Assembly: GCA_027039295.1 (NCBI GenBank)
Contig: JALWEW010000083.1
Location: 1-30,899 of the forward strand
Length of the DNA: 30,899 bases
From: Acidilobaceae archaeon
Lineage (GTDB): Archaea; Thermoproteota; Thermoprotei_A; Sulfolobales; Acidilobaceae
Direction of reading: 5' to 3'
Within the stretch, counting starts at the first letter, position 1; every line of letters begins with the position of its first letter. Positions 22,514-29,866 of the stretch are shown piece after piece. The position numbers were made by a program, and so were the translations under genes. Under the pieces are notes generated by a model. That model was not told the DNA's origin, did no database searches, and worked only from the letters and a program-made list of their open reading frames with translations.

Positions 22514-22520
22514 TTTATAC
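22514..22520 (+). promoter_or_regulatory. TATA box for 5S rRNA
   Basis: TTTATAC, centred 27 nt before the predicted 5' end of the 5S rRNA, in otherwise GC-rich DNA. Confidence 0.65.
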
Positions 22521-22543
22521 CCTAGCCGGGGGGAGTAGTAACA

Positions 22544-22671
22544 TGCCCGGCCCGGCCATAGCGGCCGGGTAACACCCGGACTCATATCGAACCCGGAAGT
22601 TAAGCCGGCCGCGTCGGGGGTGGCCGTGGGGTCCGAGAGGCCCTGCAGCCCCCCCGAGCCGGGACCGGGCA
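22544..22671 (+). rRNA. 5S ribosomal RNA
   Basis: About 128 nt. The ends pair as helix I (TGCCCGG with CCGGGCA). The internal signature ATCGAACCCGGAAGTTAAGCC, of which CCCGGAAGTTAAGCC is the conserved part of loops B and C, and the late CGAGAGGCCCTG are typical of archaeal 5S rRNA. It stands apart from 16S and 23S with its own promoter, as usual in crenarchaea. End positions are accurate to a few bases. Confidence 0.95.
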
Positions 22672-22711
22672 CCTCCTCTAGTGTATTCTACTCCGCAGGA
22701 GTGAGGCGGGG

Positions 22712-23206
22712 CTAGGGGTGTGGCTTACCGCTCAGCTGGTCTACTATGTGCTGCGCCACGGGCAGGATTAGTGTTAGCGCGAGGCCCACGGCGCTGGGGC
22801 TTCCAGGGCTTACTGCGACGAAGCATGGCTTGGAGCCGTTGGTTCTAACTATGAAGGCGTCGGCCCGGCTCAGCATTGCTCTCTCTCCGACCTCCTCCCA
22901 GCTAGCCCTCCTATGGGCCTCCCCGAAGCCGGGGATCCTCCTATAGGCCATTGAAGCCACAACGTCTACACTTATGTCGCGGGGCGAGATCCCTGTGCCG
23001 CCCGTTACGAGGACTATCTCGGCGGCCTGGCAGGCCTCCTCTACCCCCCTCCTTATGGCTTCAGCATCGTTAGGCGCTATGGTCGAGTAGACGAGTTCGT
23101 GACCTGCGGCCTCCAGGCGCTCCCTTACCAGCGGGGTGACCCTGTCCTCTTTCTCGCCTCTGTAGACGCGATCGCTCGTCACCACGAGGCCGAATAGTAC
23201 CACCAC
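22712..23206 (-). CDS. moaB: Molybdopterin adenylyltransferase-type protein MoaB/MogA
   Basis: Adenylylates molybdopterin before metal insertion, or, in MoaB subgroups, plays a poorly defined role in the same pathway. It has about 164 aa. The fold marks are LVVTSDRVYRGEKEDRV, LVYSTIAPNDAEAIRRGV, VLVTGGTGISPRDISVDVV (core GGTGISPRD) and VAVSPGSPSAVGLAL. GTG 23206 or 23203 is the start, behind GAGGTGG; the open frame upstream to 23332 is not supported by homology. The gene is divergent from the pyruvoyl decarboxylase gene, with a perfect 12-nt palindrome between them. It works with MoaA, encoded 10 kb away. Confidence 0.92.
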   Translation of the reverse strand: MVVLFGLVVTSDRVYRGEKEDRVTPLVRERLEAAGHELVYSTIAPNDAEAIRRGVEEACQAAEIVLVTGGTGISPRDISVDVVASMAYRRIPGFGEAHRRASWEEVGERAMLSRADAFIVRTNGSKPCFVAVSPGSPSAVGLALTLILPVAQHIVDQLSGKPHP

Positions 23207-23231
23207 AAAACCACCTCGGAACTGCTCCATG

Positions 23232-23243
23232 GTTCCATGGAAC
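23232..23243. promoter_or_regulatory. Palindrome GTTCCATGGAAC between divergent genes
   Basis: A perfect 12-nt palindrome, 26 nt from the moaB start and about 10 nt upstream of the TATA box of the decarboxylase gene. GGTTCC recurs at its ATG. It is a possible operator. Confidence 0.3.
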
Positions 23244-23252
23244 TCTAGGACC

Positions 23253-23260
23253 CTATAAAA
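23253..23260 (+). promoter_or_regulatory. TATA box for the pyruvoyl decarboxylase gene
   Basis: CTATAAAA, predicting a transcript start near 23283 and a leader that holds GGGGAGGT just ahead of the ATG. Confidence 0.65.
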
Positions 23261-23299
23261 ACCTCCCCGACATCGTCCAGCGTTCCTGGGGAGGTTCCA

Positions 23300-23695
23300 A
23301 TGCCCGCTGCGGATAGAGTTGTAGGCAAGCACGTGTATGGCAGCCTCTACGATATACCACGCGACATAGCGGGAAACGAGGATTACCTGAGAAACCTAGT
23401 GCTCAACGCAGTAAAGGCCTCTGGGGCGACGCTGCTAGACTTGCGCAGCTGGCGCGTGCCAGGCCCTAAGGGCGGTGTCAGCGTCATAGCGGTTGTCCTC
23501 GAGAGCCATATAGCCCTTCACACATGGGTGGAGTACAACTACGCCACACTCGATGTGTACACCTGTGGCGATCACACCGACCCCTGGAAGGCGTGGAACG
23601 TGATAGTGTCCGGCTTAAAACCGAGGTACTACACAGTCCACTTCTCCGATAGGAGCCAACTCCCAGGCGCCGCGCACAGCCTCGGCGGCGAATAG
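23300..23695 (+). CDS. Pyruvoyl-dependent arginine or S-adenosylmethionine decarboxylase proenzyme
   Basis: A 131-aa proenzyme for polyamine synthesis that cuts itself to form a pyruvoyl cofactor. The cleavage site is LESHIALHTW, between Glu68 and Ser69; His74 and Cys89 (DVYTCG) match the processing and catalytic residues of class I AdoMet decarboxylases. In crenarchaea, two close paralogues exist, one decarboxylating AdoMet and one arginine. The RVVGKHVYGSLYDI start and the GDHTDPWKAWN and DRS near the end look more like the arginine form as I recall it, but I cannot decide firmly. ATG 23300 has a strong ribosome-binding site. Downstream lies RNase P RNA on the other strand. Confidence 0.85.
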   Translation: MPAADRVVGKHVYGSLYDIPRDIAGNEDYLRNLVLNAVKASGATLLDLRSWRVPGPKGGVSVIAVVLESHIALHTWVEYNYATLDVYTCGDHTDPWKAWNVIVSGLKPRYYTVHFSDRSQLPGAAHSLGGE

Positions 23696-23721
23696 TAGGA
23701 GCTTGACCGCGGAGGCGACTA

Positions 23722-24053
23722 GTGGGGGCCGCGGCTATAGCCCGCCTTCTGTACTACGGCGGCATTCGACTCAGCGGCCACCCCCCGGGGCTTCGCGCGG
23801 CCCTCACCGCCCCGGGGCCTTGCTCCGCCGGGGACGGCCGTTTCACCGCATCCCCCCGCTTCCTCAGCGGGTTGCTGCCCCCCAGTCACCTGGGGGGCCT
23901 CGCCGCATCCTCGACCTCGCGGGGGGCCGTGTCGTTTCTGTGCCGGAGCCGCGGGTATCACCCGCGCCCCTTACGGGGCCCGGCTGCCGCGGGGAGGGCG
24001 GAGCTTCCTCAGGCCCCCTATGGGGCCCGTGGGCCGCCAGCCGCGGCCCCCTC
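23722..24053 (-). ncRNA. rnpB: RNase P RNA
   Basis: The catalytic RNA that trims tRNA 5' leaders, about 330 nt. Read on the minus strand, the ends pair perfectly over 13 bp as P1 (GGGGGCCGCGGCT at 24051-24039 with AGCCGCGGCCCCC at 23736-23724). The conserved parts come in order: TGAGGAAGCTCCGCC (24011-23997), GGCACAGAAACGACACGG (23944-23927), GGTGAAACGG, GCGGAGCAAGGCC (23828-23816), and GTACAGAAGGCGGGCTATA (23754-23736). Each matches a core region of bacterial/archaeal RNase P RNA. Several long open frames cross this GC-rich stretch, but they are not genes. A TATA box lies at 24074-24081. End positions are estimates. Confidence 0.94.
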
Positions 24054-24073
24054 GGCACTGGCTCCTCGGAGGG

Positions 24074-24081
24074 TTTATCTT
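24074..24081 (-). promoter_or_regulatory. TATA box for RNase P RNA
   Basis: AAGATAAA on the minus strand, 26 nt before the P1 5' end near 24052. It covers the last codon and stop of the acyl-CoA dehydrogenase gene. Confidence 0.55.
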
Positions 24082-25757
24082 GTGAGGTGTAGCGCCTCCC
24101 TCGCCTTTGCCTCCCAGTCTATCTCGTCGAGCGCGCCTCTCAGGGAGACTAGCTCGATGGCTTCGCGGCGCTCGAGGGGTCTAGTGTGCCTCCCCTCTAG
24201 GCGGGTCTCATAGTAGTACTTGGCTGCGGTGATAAAGGACTCGTCACCAGTGTGCCTGGCGCCCTCTAGTAGTAGTATTACTGCTGAGGCCGCTCCTATG
24301 CCTCTTAGTATATCCTTGGCGAAGTACTCGGCCTGACTGGGGTTTGAGGCTGCCCTGTTTATCTCGTCCCTTATCCTCTGGAGGGCCTTCTCTGCTAGGG
24401 CGGGCTCGGGGCTCGCAGAGGCTATTTCCTCCATGGACTTCATTAGTTCCTCGTGTGCCCTCTTCTTGTACATGGCCTCCAGCATGTCTAGGGCTTGTAT
24501 GTTGCTCGTGCCCTCCCAGATCGGGGTTATCAGTGCCTCCCGGTGCCAGCGCTCGACAGCGAACTCGTGGAGGAAGCCTATGCCCCCCAGGAGCTCCATG
24601 GCTGTCTGGGTGACGCGGGCCGAGGCCTCCGCCGTCATGTTCTTGACTATATGAGTCATCAGACGGGCGTAGTGGTACTTTGCATCATAGGGGGGCCTCG
24701 AGCCCCAGGCGGAGTCGAAGAGGGATATGGCGTAGAGCGTTAACGCCGTCATAGCCTCGATCTCGGCCTCCATGTCTACTAGGTCCCTTAGCGCGAGCGG
24801 GTGCTCTACCAGTCTCTTCCCGAACGCCCTTCTGATCGACGCGTAGCCATAGGCTTCGATATAGGCCTTACGGGCTATTCCCAGGGCCCCAATCGAGTTA
24901 GCGAGCCTGGAGACCATGAGATCCTCGAGTGTGTAGTAGATACCCTTATCGGGCTCTCCCAGGAGGTATGCCTCGGCGCCAGTGAATTCTACCTCGCCGG
25001 TAGGCACTGGCACCGTGCCGCTCTTCCACTTGAGCCTCCTCACATGGTAGTTAAGCTCCCCCCGCGAGTTGACTCGCGGCACTGCGAAGAGGCTGAGGCC
25101 CTTGGCACCGGGCCTCGAGCCGGGGAGCCTGGCCGTGGCTAGCGCTATGTCGGCTATGCCAGCGCCGCTAGCGAAGTACTTGTACCCGTAAAGCTCGTAT
25201 TTACCGTTGAGTGGTTTGGCGGTTGTCGTGTTAGCCCCAAGATCGCTGCCGCCCTGGACCTCGGTGAACCAGGTGGCCCCCCAGAGCGGGGGCTTCTCTA
25301 TCCCGGCTAGTCCCTTATAGTAATCCCTAAGCTCCCCCTCAGCGTACTTGTAGAGGGCGTACGCGGTCTGTATCGTTATCGTCAGTATGCAGCTTATCCC
25401 CGGGTCGCCGATCAGGTACAACGCCGTGTAGTGGTCGTGCCAGGGCCTACCCTCGAAGGGATGCCTATTAACGCCGAACTCCACAACCAGCTTCTCCAGG
25501 ACCCGCCTCTCCTCCGGTGCCAGCAGGCTCAGGTCCGCCCGCTCCCCTAGGACGCTCCACGTGTAGAGGTACGGGTTAGAGAACCTGTCGATCCAGTAGG
25601 CCGCCTCGTAAAGCTCCCTTCCAGCGAACTCTCCAAGACGCCTGAAGTCGGCCTTCTCCCTGGAGAAGACACCCAAGAGCCTGTCGTAAGGCTTGTCAAC
25701 CTCGTAGTGGTTAACGCCATAAGCCAGGCTTATGACCCCCAGATCACCTAGCGGCAC
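24075..25757 (-). CDS. AidB-like acyl-CoA dehydrogenase
   Basis: A long (560 aa) acyl-CoA dehydrogenase of the AidB type, with an extended N-terminus and C-terminus. The flavin and substrate region shows GATWFTEVQGGSDLGANTT and LYGYKYFASGAGIADIALAT (parts quoted as key residues TEVQGGSD and KYFASG). ASIRRAFGKRLVEHPLALRD and MELLGGIGFLHEFAVERWHR follow, and PIWEGTSNIQALDML supplies the catalytic Glu. The last 120 residues form an extra helical domain. Bacterial AidB binds DNA in alkylation stress, but many such proteins are plain dehydrogenases, so I do not infer DNA repair. GTG 25757 follows GGGGGTG. The stop codon lies within the RNase P RNA promoter. It follows the radical SAM gene by 18 nt. 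Confidence 0.92.
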   Translation of the reverse strand: MPLGDLGVISLAYGVNHYEVDKPYDRLLGVFSREKADFRRLGEFAGRELYEAAYWIDRFSNPYLYTWSVLGERADLSLLAPEERRVLEKLVVEFGVNRHPFEGRPWHDHYTALYLIGDPGISCILTITIQTAYALYKYAEGELRDYYKGLAGIEKPPLWGATWFTEVQGGSDLGANTTTAKPLNGKYELYGYKYFASGAGIADIALATARLPGSRPGAKGLSLFAVPRVNSRGELNYHVRRLKWKSGTVPVPTGEVEFTGAEAYLLGEPDKGIYYTLEDLMVSRLANSIGALGIARKAYIEAYGYASIRRAFGKRLVEHPLALRDLVDMEAEIEAMTALTLYAISLFDSAWGSRPPYDAKYHYARLMTHIVKNMTAEASARVTQTAMELLGGIGFLHEFAVERWHREALITPIWEGTSNIQALDMLEAMYKKRAHEELMKSMEEIASASPEPALAEKALQRIRDEINRAASNPSQAEYFAKDILRGIGAASAVILLLEGARHTGDESFITAAKYYYETRLEGRHTRPLERREAIELVSLRGALDEIDWEAKAREALHLTR

Positions 25758-25775
25758 GCCGTGACACCCCCGAGC

Positions 25776-26738
25776 CTACTGGTGTGCACTCGGTGGGCGT
25801 CTAATGAGGAAAGCCTCCCCCCTATACTCTATCACCTTCACATCACCCCTTAAAACCAGCTCCTCAATGACCCTGTCGGGATCCAGGCCAGCCTGCCTTA
25901 TGAGCATCTTAGCGTAGTCAAGCCTCAGCGGGTGCACTAGCGTCGTTGATAGTATATACCTCACAGGATCCCTGGGCGAGGCAGGAGGAGGCGGCTCGTC
26001 CGTCGTCAGAAGCTCCGCACTAACACCCCTAGACCTCAGCTCCTCGTGCAGGAGGGCCAGTGCCTCGGCGTCAGCGCCCTTAACCCAGGGCTCCGCCGGG
26101 GGCCTCGTGGGTATCATTATGTAGGCCCTCATGGGGGATATGGACGCTATTATGTCAGCTATACCGCGGAGCTCAGTTGGATCATCATTAACCCCGCGGA
26201 CCAGCATGGTCTCTGTTATGATGGCGCCCGTGTACTCCGAGGCAAACTCCCTTAGCCCCCTAATCACGGCGTCGAAGTCGAGGCTGGGGTGGGGCCTGTT
26301 TATCCTCCTCCAGGCGCCCTTGCTTGCAGCGTCGACCTTCAGCGAGACTAGATCCGCCCCCGAGAGGTCCAGCCTAACATCCCTCCTCCATAGCAGCGAG
26401 GCGTTTGTTAGCACAGCGATGTCGACCCATAGCTCTAGTTTTAGTAGCCTAATCTCTGCACCTAGGTTTGAATCCAGGGTGGGCTCGCCGTCGGGCACAT
26501 AGGTGACGAAATCAACCTTGCCTGATTCCTCGAGAGCCCTCGAAACCTCATCGACTAGCATGCGCGGCTCGACGAAGGGCTTCCTCTCTACACTCAACTT
26601 AATCGTCCTACCCAACTGGCAATATATACAAGAATAACTACAATATTTATATGGAATATTATTTATACCTAGCGACACGCCAAGCCTCCTAGAGCGGACG
26701 GGCCCGAAGACGAGGCTCCTCGATGTCCCCTGAGGCAA
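25776..26738 (-). CDS. Radical SAM protein, COG0731-like (TYW1-related core)
   Basis: About 320 aa. The N-terminus FGPVRSRRLGVSLGINN is followed by CSYSCIYCQLGRT, the C-x3-C-x2-C motif binding the SAM cluster. VTYVPDGEPTLDSNLG replaces the GGEP region, and LTNASLLW and LVSLKVDAA follow. These features mark the COG0731 group, which contains the wyosine-forming TYW1 but also shorter proteins of unknown substrate. The C-terminal 60 residues form a probable winged-helix segment (IRQAGLDPDRVIEELVLRGD). TTG 26738 is chosen because homology begins just after it; the frame is open to 26789. A TATA-like GTATAGAT lies near 26792-26799 and an inverted repeat sits at the expected transcript start. Confidence 0.85.
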   Translation of the reverse strand: MPQGTSRSLVFGPVRSRRLGVSLGINNIPYKYCSYSCIYCQLGRTIKLSVERKPFVEPRMLVDEVSRALEESGKVDFVTYVPDGEPTLDSNLGAEIRLLKLELWVDIAVLTNASLLWRRDVRLDLSGADLVSLKVDAASKGAWRRINRPHPSLDFDAVIRGLREFASEYTGAIITETMLVRGVNDDPTELRGIADIIASISPMRAYIMIPTRPPAEPWVKGADAEALALLHEELRSRGVSAELLTTDEPPPPASPRDPVRYILSTTLVHPLRLDYAKMLIRQAGLDPDRVIEELVLRGDVKVIEYRGEAFLIRRPPSAHQ

Positions 26739-26754
26739 ATCGCCTACCCAGGCC

Positions 26755-26772
26755 CCTCCACCTGGGTGGAGG
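26755..26772. promoter_or_regulatory. Inverted repeat at the radical SAM gene promoter
   Basis: CCTCCACC and GGTGGAGG, 8-nt perfect arms with TG between, lie over the predicted transcript start (near 26769) of the radical SAM gene. It is a possible repressor site or leader hairpin. Confidence 0.35.
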
Positions 26773-26826
26773 CCCACTAATAGCAACATCTATACATGAC
26801 CGAACCACACGCACAAGAACGGAACG

Positions 26827-26834
26827 CTTTAAAG
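26827..26834 (+). promoter_or_regulatory. TATA box for tRNA-Val
   Basis: CTTTAAAG, centred about 38 nt before the mature tRNA 5' end. Confidence 0.6.
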
Positions 26835-26866
26835 TCCCAGCCCCATAACCCGACAGCCTTGGGGTG

Positions 26867-26946
<80 letters not shown>

Positions 26947-26979
26947 CGCAACTCTTGCTATCCCCTGCTCTTAGCAGCT

Positions 26980-27038
26980 GTATGATAGAAATTCGTGAAG
27001 CCGTAAAGCGCTTCCAGGAGCTTCTGAACAGAACCTAA
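26980..27038 (+). other. Possible 18-codon open frame after tRNA-Val
   Basis: ATG to TAA encodes MIEIREAVKRFQELLNRT, a likely amphipathic helix, in a segment less GC-rich than its surroundings. There is no ribosome-binding site and no TATA box nearby, so it may be chance or the remnant of a lost gene. The rest of the gap to eIF5A shows nothing I recognise. Confidence 0.15.
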
Positions 27039-27095
27039 TGGAAGGGGGCTGCTACTAGTTAACCTAGCTATGGTGGGGTCTGTATTTCAAAGTTT

Positions 27096-27497
27096 TTACG
27101 AACTTCTAACCCTCATTATTTTCGGCCTGCCCATTATCAACCAGTACTCTACCTGTACTCCTGGCTGCAGCTTTGAAGCCAGCTGTGGGTCGTCGGGTTT
27201 CTCTACCTCTAGAGTGTCATATGTCTCGAGGTCCATTAGCTGAAGCGAGTCTCCCATGTCGGCTAGCACCTGGGCCAGCCTCTTCTCTATAATTGGAACC
27301 TGGACTCTGGTGTCGACGGGTGCTACAAAGGTCTTCTTCTGGCCGCTGAACACCCCTATCGCCACCACGTGGGCCTTAGCGCTCCCATGCTTGCCCGTCT
27401 TCGCCTTAGTGATCTCAACTATCCTACAGGGCTCGCCATCGATCACTATATAACTCCCCTTCTTAAGCTCACCCAGCGTCGCGTAGTTTACACTCAT
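27096..27497 (-). CDS. eif5a: Translation factor eIF5A (aIF5A)
   Basis: A 133-aa factor that helps ribosomes through difficult peptide bonds. The N-terminal domain has the hypusine loop KTGKHGSAK, where Lys36 is the residue modified to hypusine or deoxyhypusine. The C-terminal OB-fold follows (GDSLQLMDLETYDTLEV). ATG 27497 follows GGGCAGAGG directly, and the TATA box at 27533 agrees with it; the frame is open to 27554. Hypusine needs spermidine-type polyamines, made through the decarboxylase pathway seen elsewhere in this window. Confidence 0.96.
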   Translation of the reverse strand: MSVNYATLGELKKGSYIVIDGEPCRIVEITKAKTGKHGSAKAHVVAIGVFSGQKKTFVAPVDTRVQVPIIEKRLAQVLADMGDSLQLMDLETYDTLEVEKPDDPQLASKLQPGVQVEYWLIMGRPKIMRVRSS

Positions 27498-27532
27498 CCT
27501 CTGCCCACCATGCGGCCTGAGACCGGGCCGGG

Positions 27533-27541
27533 GCTTTAAAC
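27533..27541 (-). promoter_or_regulatory. TATA box for eif5a
   Basis: GTTTAAAGC on the minus strand, giving a transcript start near 27511 and a leader of about 13 nt. Confidence 0.6.
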
Positions 27542-27564
27542 TATTCAGATCCAACCTTATTATA

Positions 27565-28146
27565 TTAAAGAATTTTTATTTTTGGCAGCATCAGGGGGAG
27601 CAGTATGCATCCCTCCCTCGACTTCAAGAGGAGGCTCCAGCCCTCGATCAGCGAAGCGCAGGCCGCGGCGGCCAGTATCGCGTCTATCTCATGCCTATTG
27701 AATCGCCGTTGAGCCAGCATACTGACGAGCCCCAGCGCCATGCCCCTGAAGCTTCCTGGGTGGGTCTCGCACACCGGGATCCCCGCCTCAGATAAGAGCG
27801 CGGCCAGCGCCACGCCAGCCCTTACGAGCTTCGCCATACCTCGGGTGTTGAGGGGGATGAGCCTCGCGCCGAGCCGCATGGCTGCCCTCTCGTGGGCCCT
27901 GAAGGCTCCGCCCCTCCGCGGTGGCGTTATGGGTGCATCAACACACACTAGGGGGGTGGCGCGGCTGGGGTGGAGCACGTCTAGCAGCGCCTCGAGGGCT
28001 CTTAAGGGGCTTGGAGAGGCGTGGTTCAGTAAGACCCAGTAGTCGCCCCTAGCCTCGAGGATCGCGATGCCCCATGGCGAGGATCCTCCGGAGGGGTCTA
28101 CTCCAAAGGCTAGGGTCCCCCTAGATGCGTGGTGCGGGGGCTTCAT
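27565..28146 (-). CDS. DUF429-like predicted nuclease (RNase H-like fold)
   Basis: About 193 aa. AFGVDPSGGSSPWGIAILEA looks like the first RNase H-type strand with its Asp (core GVDPSGG). LVCVDAPITPPRRGGAFR carries the second Asp. GIPVCETHPGSFRGMALG carries an E-T-H-P motif, and NRHEIDAILAAAACASLIEG ends with an Asp. These four features match DUF429/COG2410 proteins, predicted nucleases of unknown substrate. ATG 28146 is preferred, with GGGGGAGG about 12 nt upstream; GTG 28167 is possible. It lies 30 nt downstream of thrS and is probably co-transcribed with it. The last codons are unusually AT-rich. Confidence 0.75.
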   Translation of the reverse strand: MKPPHHASRGTLAFGVDPSGGSSPWGIAILEARGDYWVLLNHASPSPLRALEALLDVLHPSRATPLVCVDAPITPPRRGGAFRAHERAAMRLGARLIPLNTRGMAKLVRAGVALAALLSEAGIPVCETHPGSFRGMALGLVSMLAQRRFNRHEIDAILAAAACASLIEGWSLLLKSREGCILLPLMLPKIKIL

Positions 28147-28176
28147 CGAGCCAGCGGCCTCCCCCACTGCTGGGGA

Positions 28177-29616
28177 CTAGGATATGTAGTCGAGTTCCAC
28201 GGGGAGGCGTGGCTTGTAGCCGACTAGATCCTCCACGGGCTTCTCCAGGGAGTCGATGATACTCTCGAGCCCGCTGAGATCGCCGTCGGGTGTCGGCACT
28301 CTGATGTTTCTAGGCTTCATTGCATCATAGTCGTATAGCCTCACGCTGACAAATCCCTTTTCCACCTCCTCGGACCCTACGACTACCGTCACGGGGGGCT
28401 TGAACGTGGTCTCGAGCCTCCTTATAGTGCCTCCGATGCTGGTTCTGGTGGTCTCGATTACACTGTATCTTATCCCTAAGGCGTCGAGGCGGCGCGCTAT
28501 ATGGCGCGCCAGCTCGAGTATCTCACTATCCCTGGGAGTGCCAGTCTTTATGGGGAGCAGCGCGGCTTGTAGTGGTGCAAGCACGAAGGGCAGCCTGCCC
28601 CTAAACATCTCGAGGTAGACGCCTAGGAATCTCTCGAGCGAGCCGAGTAACGCCCTATGTATCATGTAGATCTCGAAGTCGGGGCCATAGACGTCGCGGA
28701 CCATACTCTCTAGGCCGAACCTCTTCGGTAGGTTGAAGTCGAACTGCATTGTGCCTATCTGCCACTCCCTCTCCTCCCCCGCTACCAGTGCCACGACGTC
28801 TATCTTTGGGCCGTAGAACGCGGCCTCGCCACGGCCTATGAAGTATTCAATTCCGAACTCCTTCTTGATAGTCTCCGCTGCCTTCGCTATAGTCTCCTCT
28901 GCCTCCCTCCACTGCTCGAGGGTTCCCATGTATTCTCTGCCTACCTCGCTGGGCTCGGAGAAGCTTAGGCGCAGGCGTATTGTGGAGGATCTGACCTTGA
29001 TGTGGAATAGTTTCTCGTAGAGGTCCCTTAGCTCCCGGAAGACCTCGACTATGGAGTTCACCGCCCCCTCCTTGGGCGTGAATATGTGGGCGTCGTCCTG
29101 AGTGAATCCCCTGACCCTGAGCAGGCCTCGGAGGGTGCCTGAGAGCTCGTATCTATGCACCTTCCCTAACTCGAATACCTTGAATGGGAACTTCACCTTG
29201 CCCCTGTACTTCTCGAGTAAATTCATTAGTATCAGTATGTGGTAGGGGCAGTTCATGGGTTTCAGGGCGAATTCCTCTACACCCTCCTCGGAGGCCTCTG
29301 ATTTCACGTTGAAGATATACATGTTATCCCGGTAGTAGTCCAGGTGCCCTGAGACCTTGTAGAGAGTGGTCCTAGCAAGTATGGGCGTCTCGACTACCTT
29401 GTATCCCCTTAGAGCGTGGAATCTAGTCAGGATGTCGCCGAGCACACTCCTAATTATGCCCCAGCCCGTACTGAACAATATATTGCCGGATCCAGTGTAG
29501 TACCCGTATGGCTCGCCCAGTACAGGCACGGTAACAGTCGGCTTCACCGCTATATCCATGTCGTAGGCGTAGTCCATGTGATCCTTTACACTCTGATCCA
29601 CGCGCTCCCTAGCCAA
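28177..29616 (-). CDS. thrS: Threonyl-tRNA synthetase, catalytic form without editing domain
   Basis: Attaches threonine to tRNA-Thr. The 479-aa protein starts close to the class II catalytic domain and lacks the N-terminal TGS and editing domains of bacterial ThrRS or the archaeal D-aminoacyl deacylase-like editing domain. Motif 1 lies near GWGIIRSVLGDIL. KPMNCPYHILIL supplies the zinc Cys, motif 2 is ELSGTLRGLLRVRGFTQDDAH (core RGLLRVRGFTQDDAH, zinc His), and motif 3 is IHRALLGSLERFLGV. The anticodon-binding domain follows (ALLPIKTGTPRDSEILELA). This fits the split ThrRS system known in some crenarchaea, in which a separate ThrRS-like protein edits Ser-tRNA-Thr. TTG 29616 follows GGGGCTAGG. 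Confidence 0.94.
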   Translation of the reverse strand: MARERVDQSVKDHMDYAYDMDIAVKPTVTVPVLGEPYGYYTGSGNILFSTGWGIIRSVLGDILTRFHALRGYKVVETPILARTTLYKVSGHLDYYRDNMYIFNVKSEASEEGVEEFALKPMNCPYHILILMNLLEKYRGKVKFPFKVFELGKVHRYELSGTLRGLLRVRGFTQDDAHIFTPKEGAVNSIVEVFRELRDLYEKLFHIKVRSSTIRLRLSFSEPSEVGREYMGTLEQWREAEETIAKAAETIKKEFGIEYFIGRGEAAFYGPKIDVVALVAGEEREWQIGTMQFDFNLPKRFGLESMVRDVYGPDFEIYMIHRALLGSLERFLGVYLEMFRGRLPFVLAPLQAALLPIKTGTPRDSEILELARHIARRLDALGIRYSVIETTRTSIGGTIRRLETTFKPPVTVVVGSEEVEKGFVSVRLYDYDAMKPRNIRVPTPDGDLSGLESIIDSLEKPVEDLVGYKPRLPVELDYIS

Positions 29617-29661
29617 AGCCTAGCCCCTCCACGGCGTCCCCGGTAGGCGCTCAACCCGCTC

Positions 29662-29670
29662 GCTTATATC
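29662..29670 (-). promoter_or_regulatory. TATA box for thrS
   Basis: GATATAAGC on the minus strand, predicting a start of transcription near 29640 and a leader of about 24 nt. Confidence 0.55.
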
Positions 29671-29702
29671 AGCCCGCGCGAGGAGGCGCGTTGAGGCATG
29701 CA

Positions 29703-29790
29703 TGGTGCGGGGGGTGGGATTCGAACCCACGCAGGCCTACGCCAACGGGTCTTAAGCCCGCCCCCTTTGGCCGGGCTCGGGCACCCCCGC
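29703..29790 (-). tRNA. tRNA-Leu (anticodon TAA)
   Basis: A class II tRNA with a long variable arm (TGGCGTAGGCCTGC). The acceptor arm GCGGGGG pairs with CCCCCGC, the anticodon loop CTTAAGA holds TAA at 29754-29752, and the T arm is GTGGG-TTCGAAT-CCCAC. CCA is encoded. No intron is present. Confidence 0.96.
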
Positions 29791-29866
29791 GCCTCGCTTA
29801 TCCACGGTGCCGCGGGGCTATGAGGCTTCCGTTTCTCCGGGGCCCAGTGGTCTCGTGGATGGCCGC

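Noticed and set aside
23703..24213. Open frames of 64-163 codons on both strands in the GC-rich stretch
   Set aside because: The stretch is RNase P RNA; the frames are by-products of high GC content and have no family features.
26947..27038. Integration scar (att site) after tRNA-Val, suggested by lower GC and a short open frame
   Set aside because: No repeat of the tRNA 3' end, no integrase and no foreign gene is visible.
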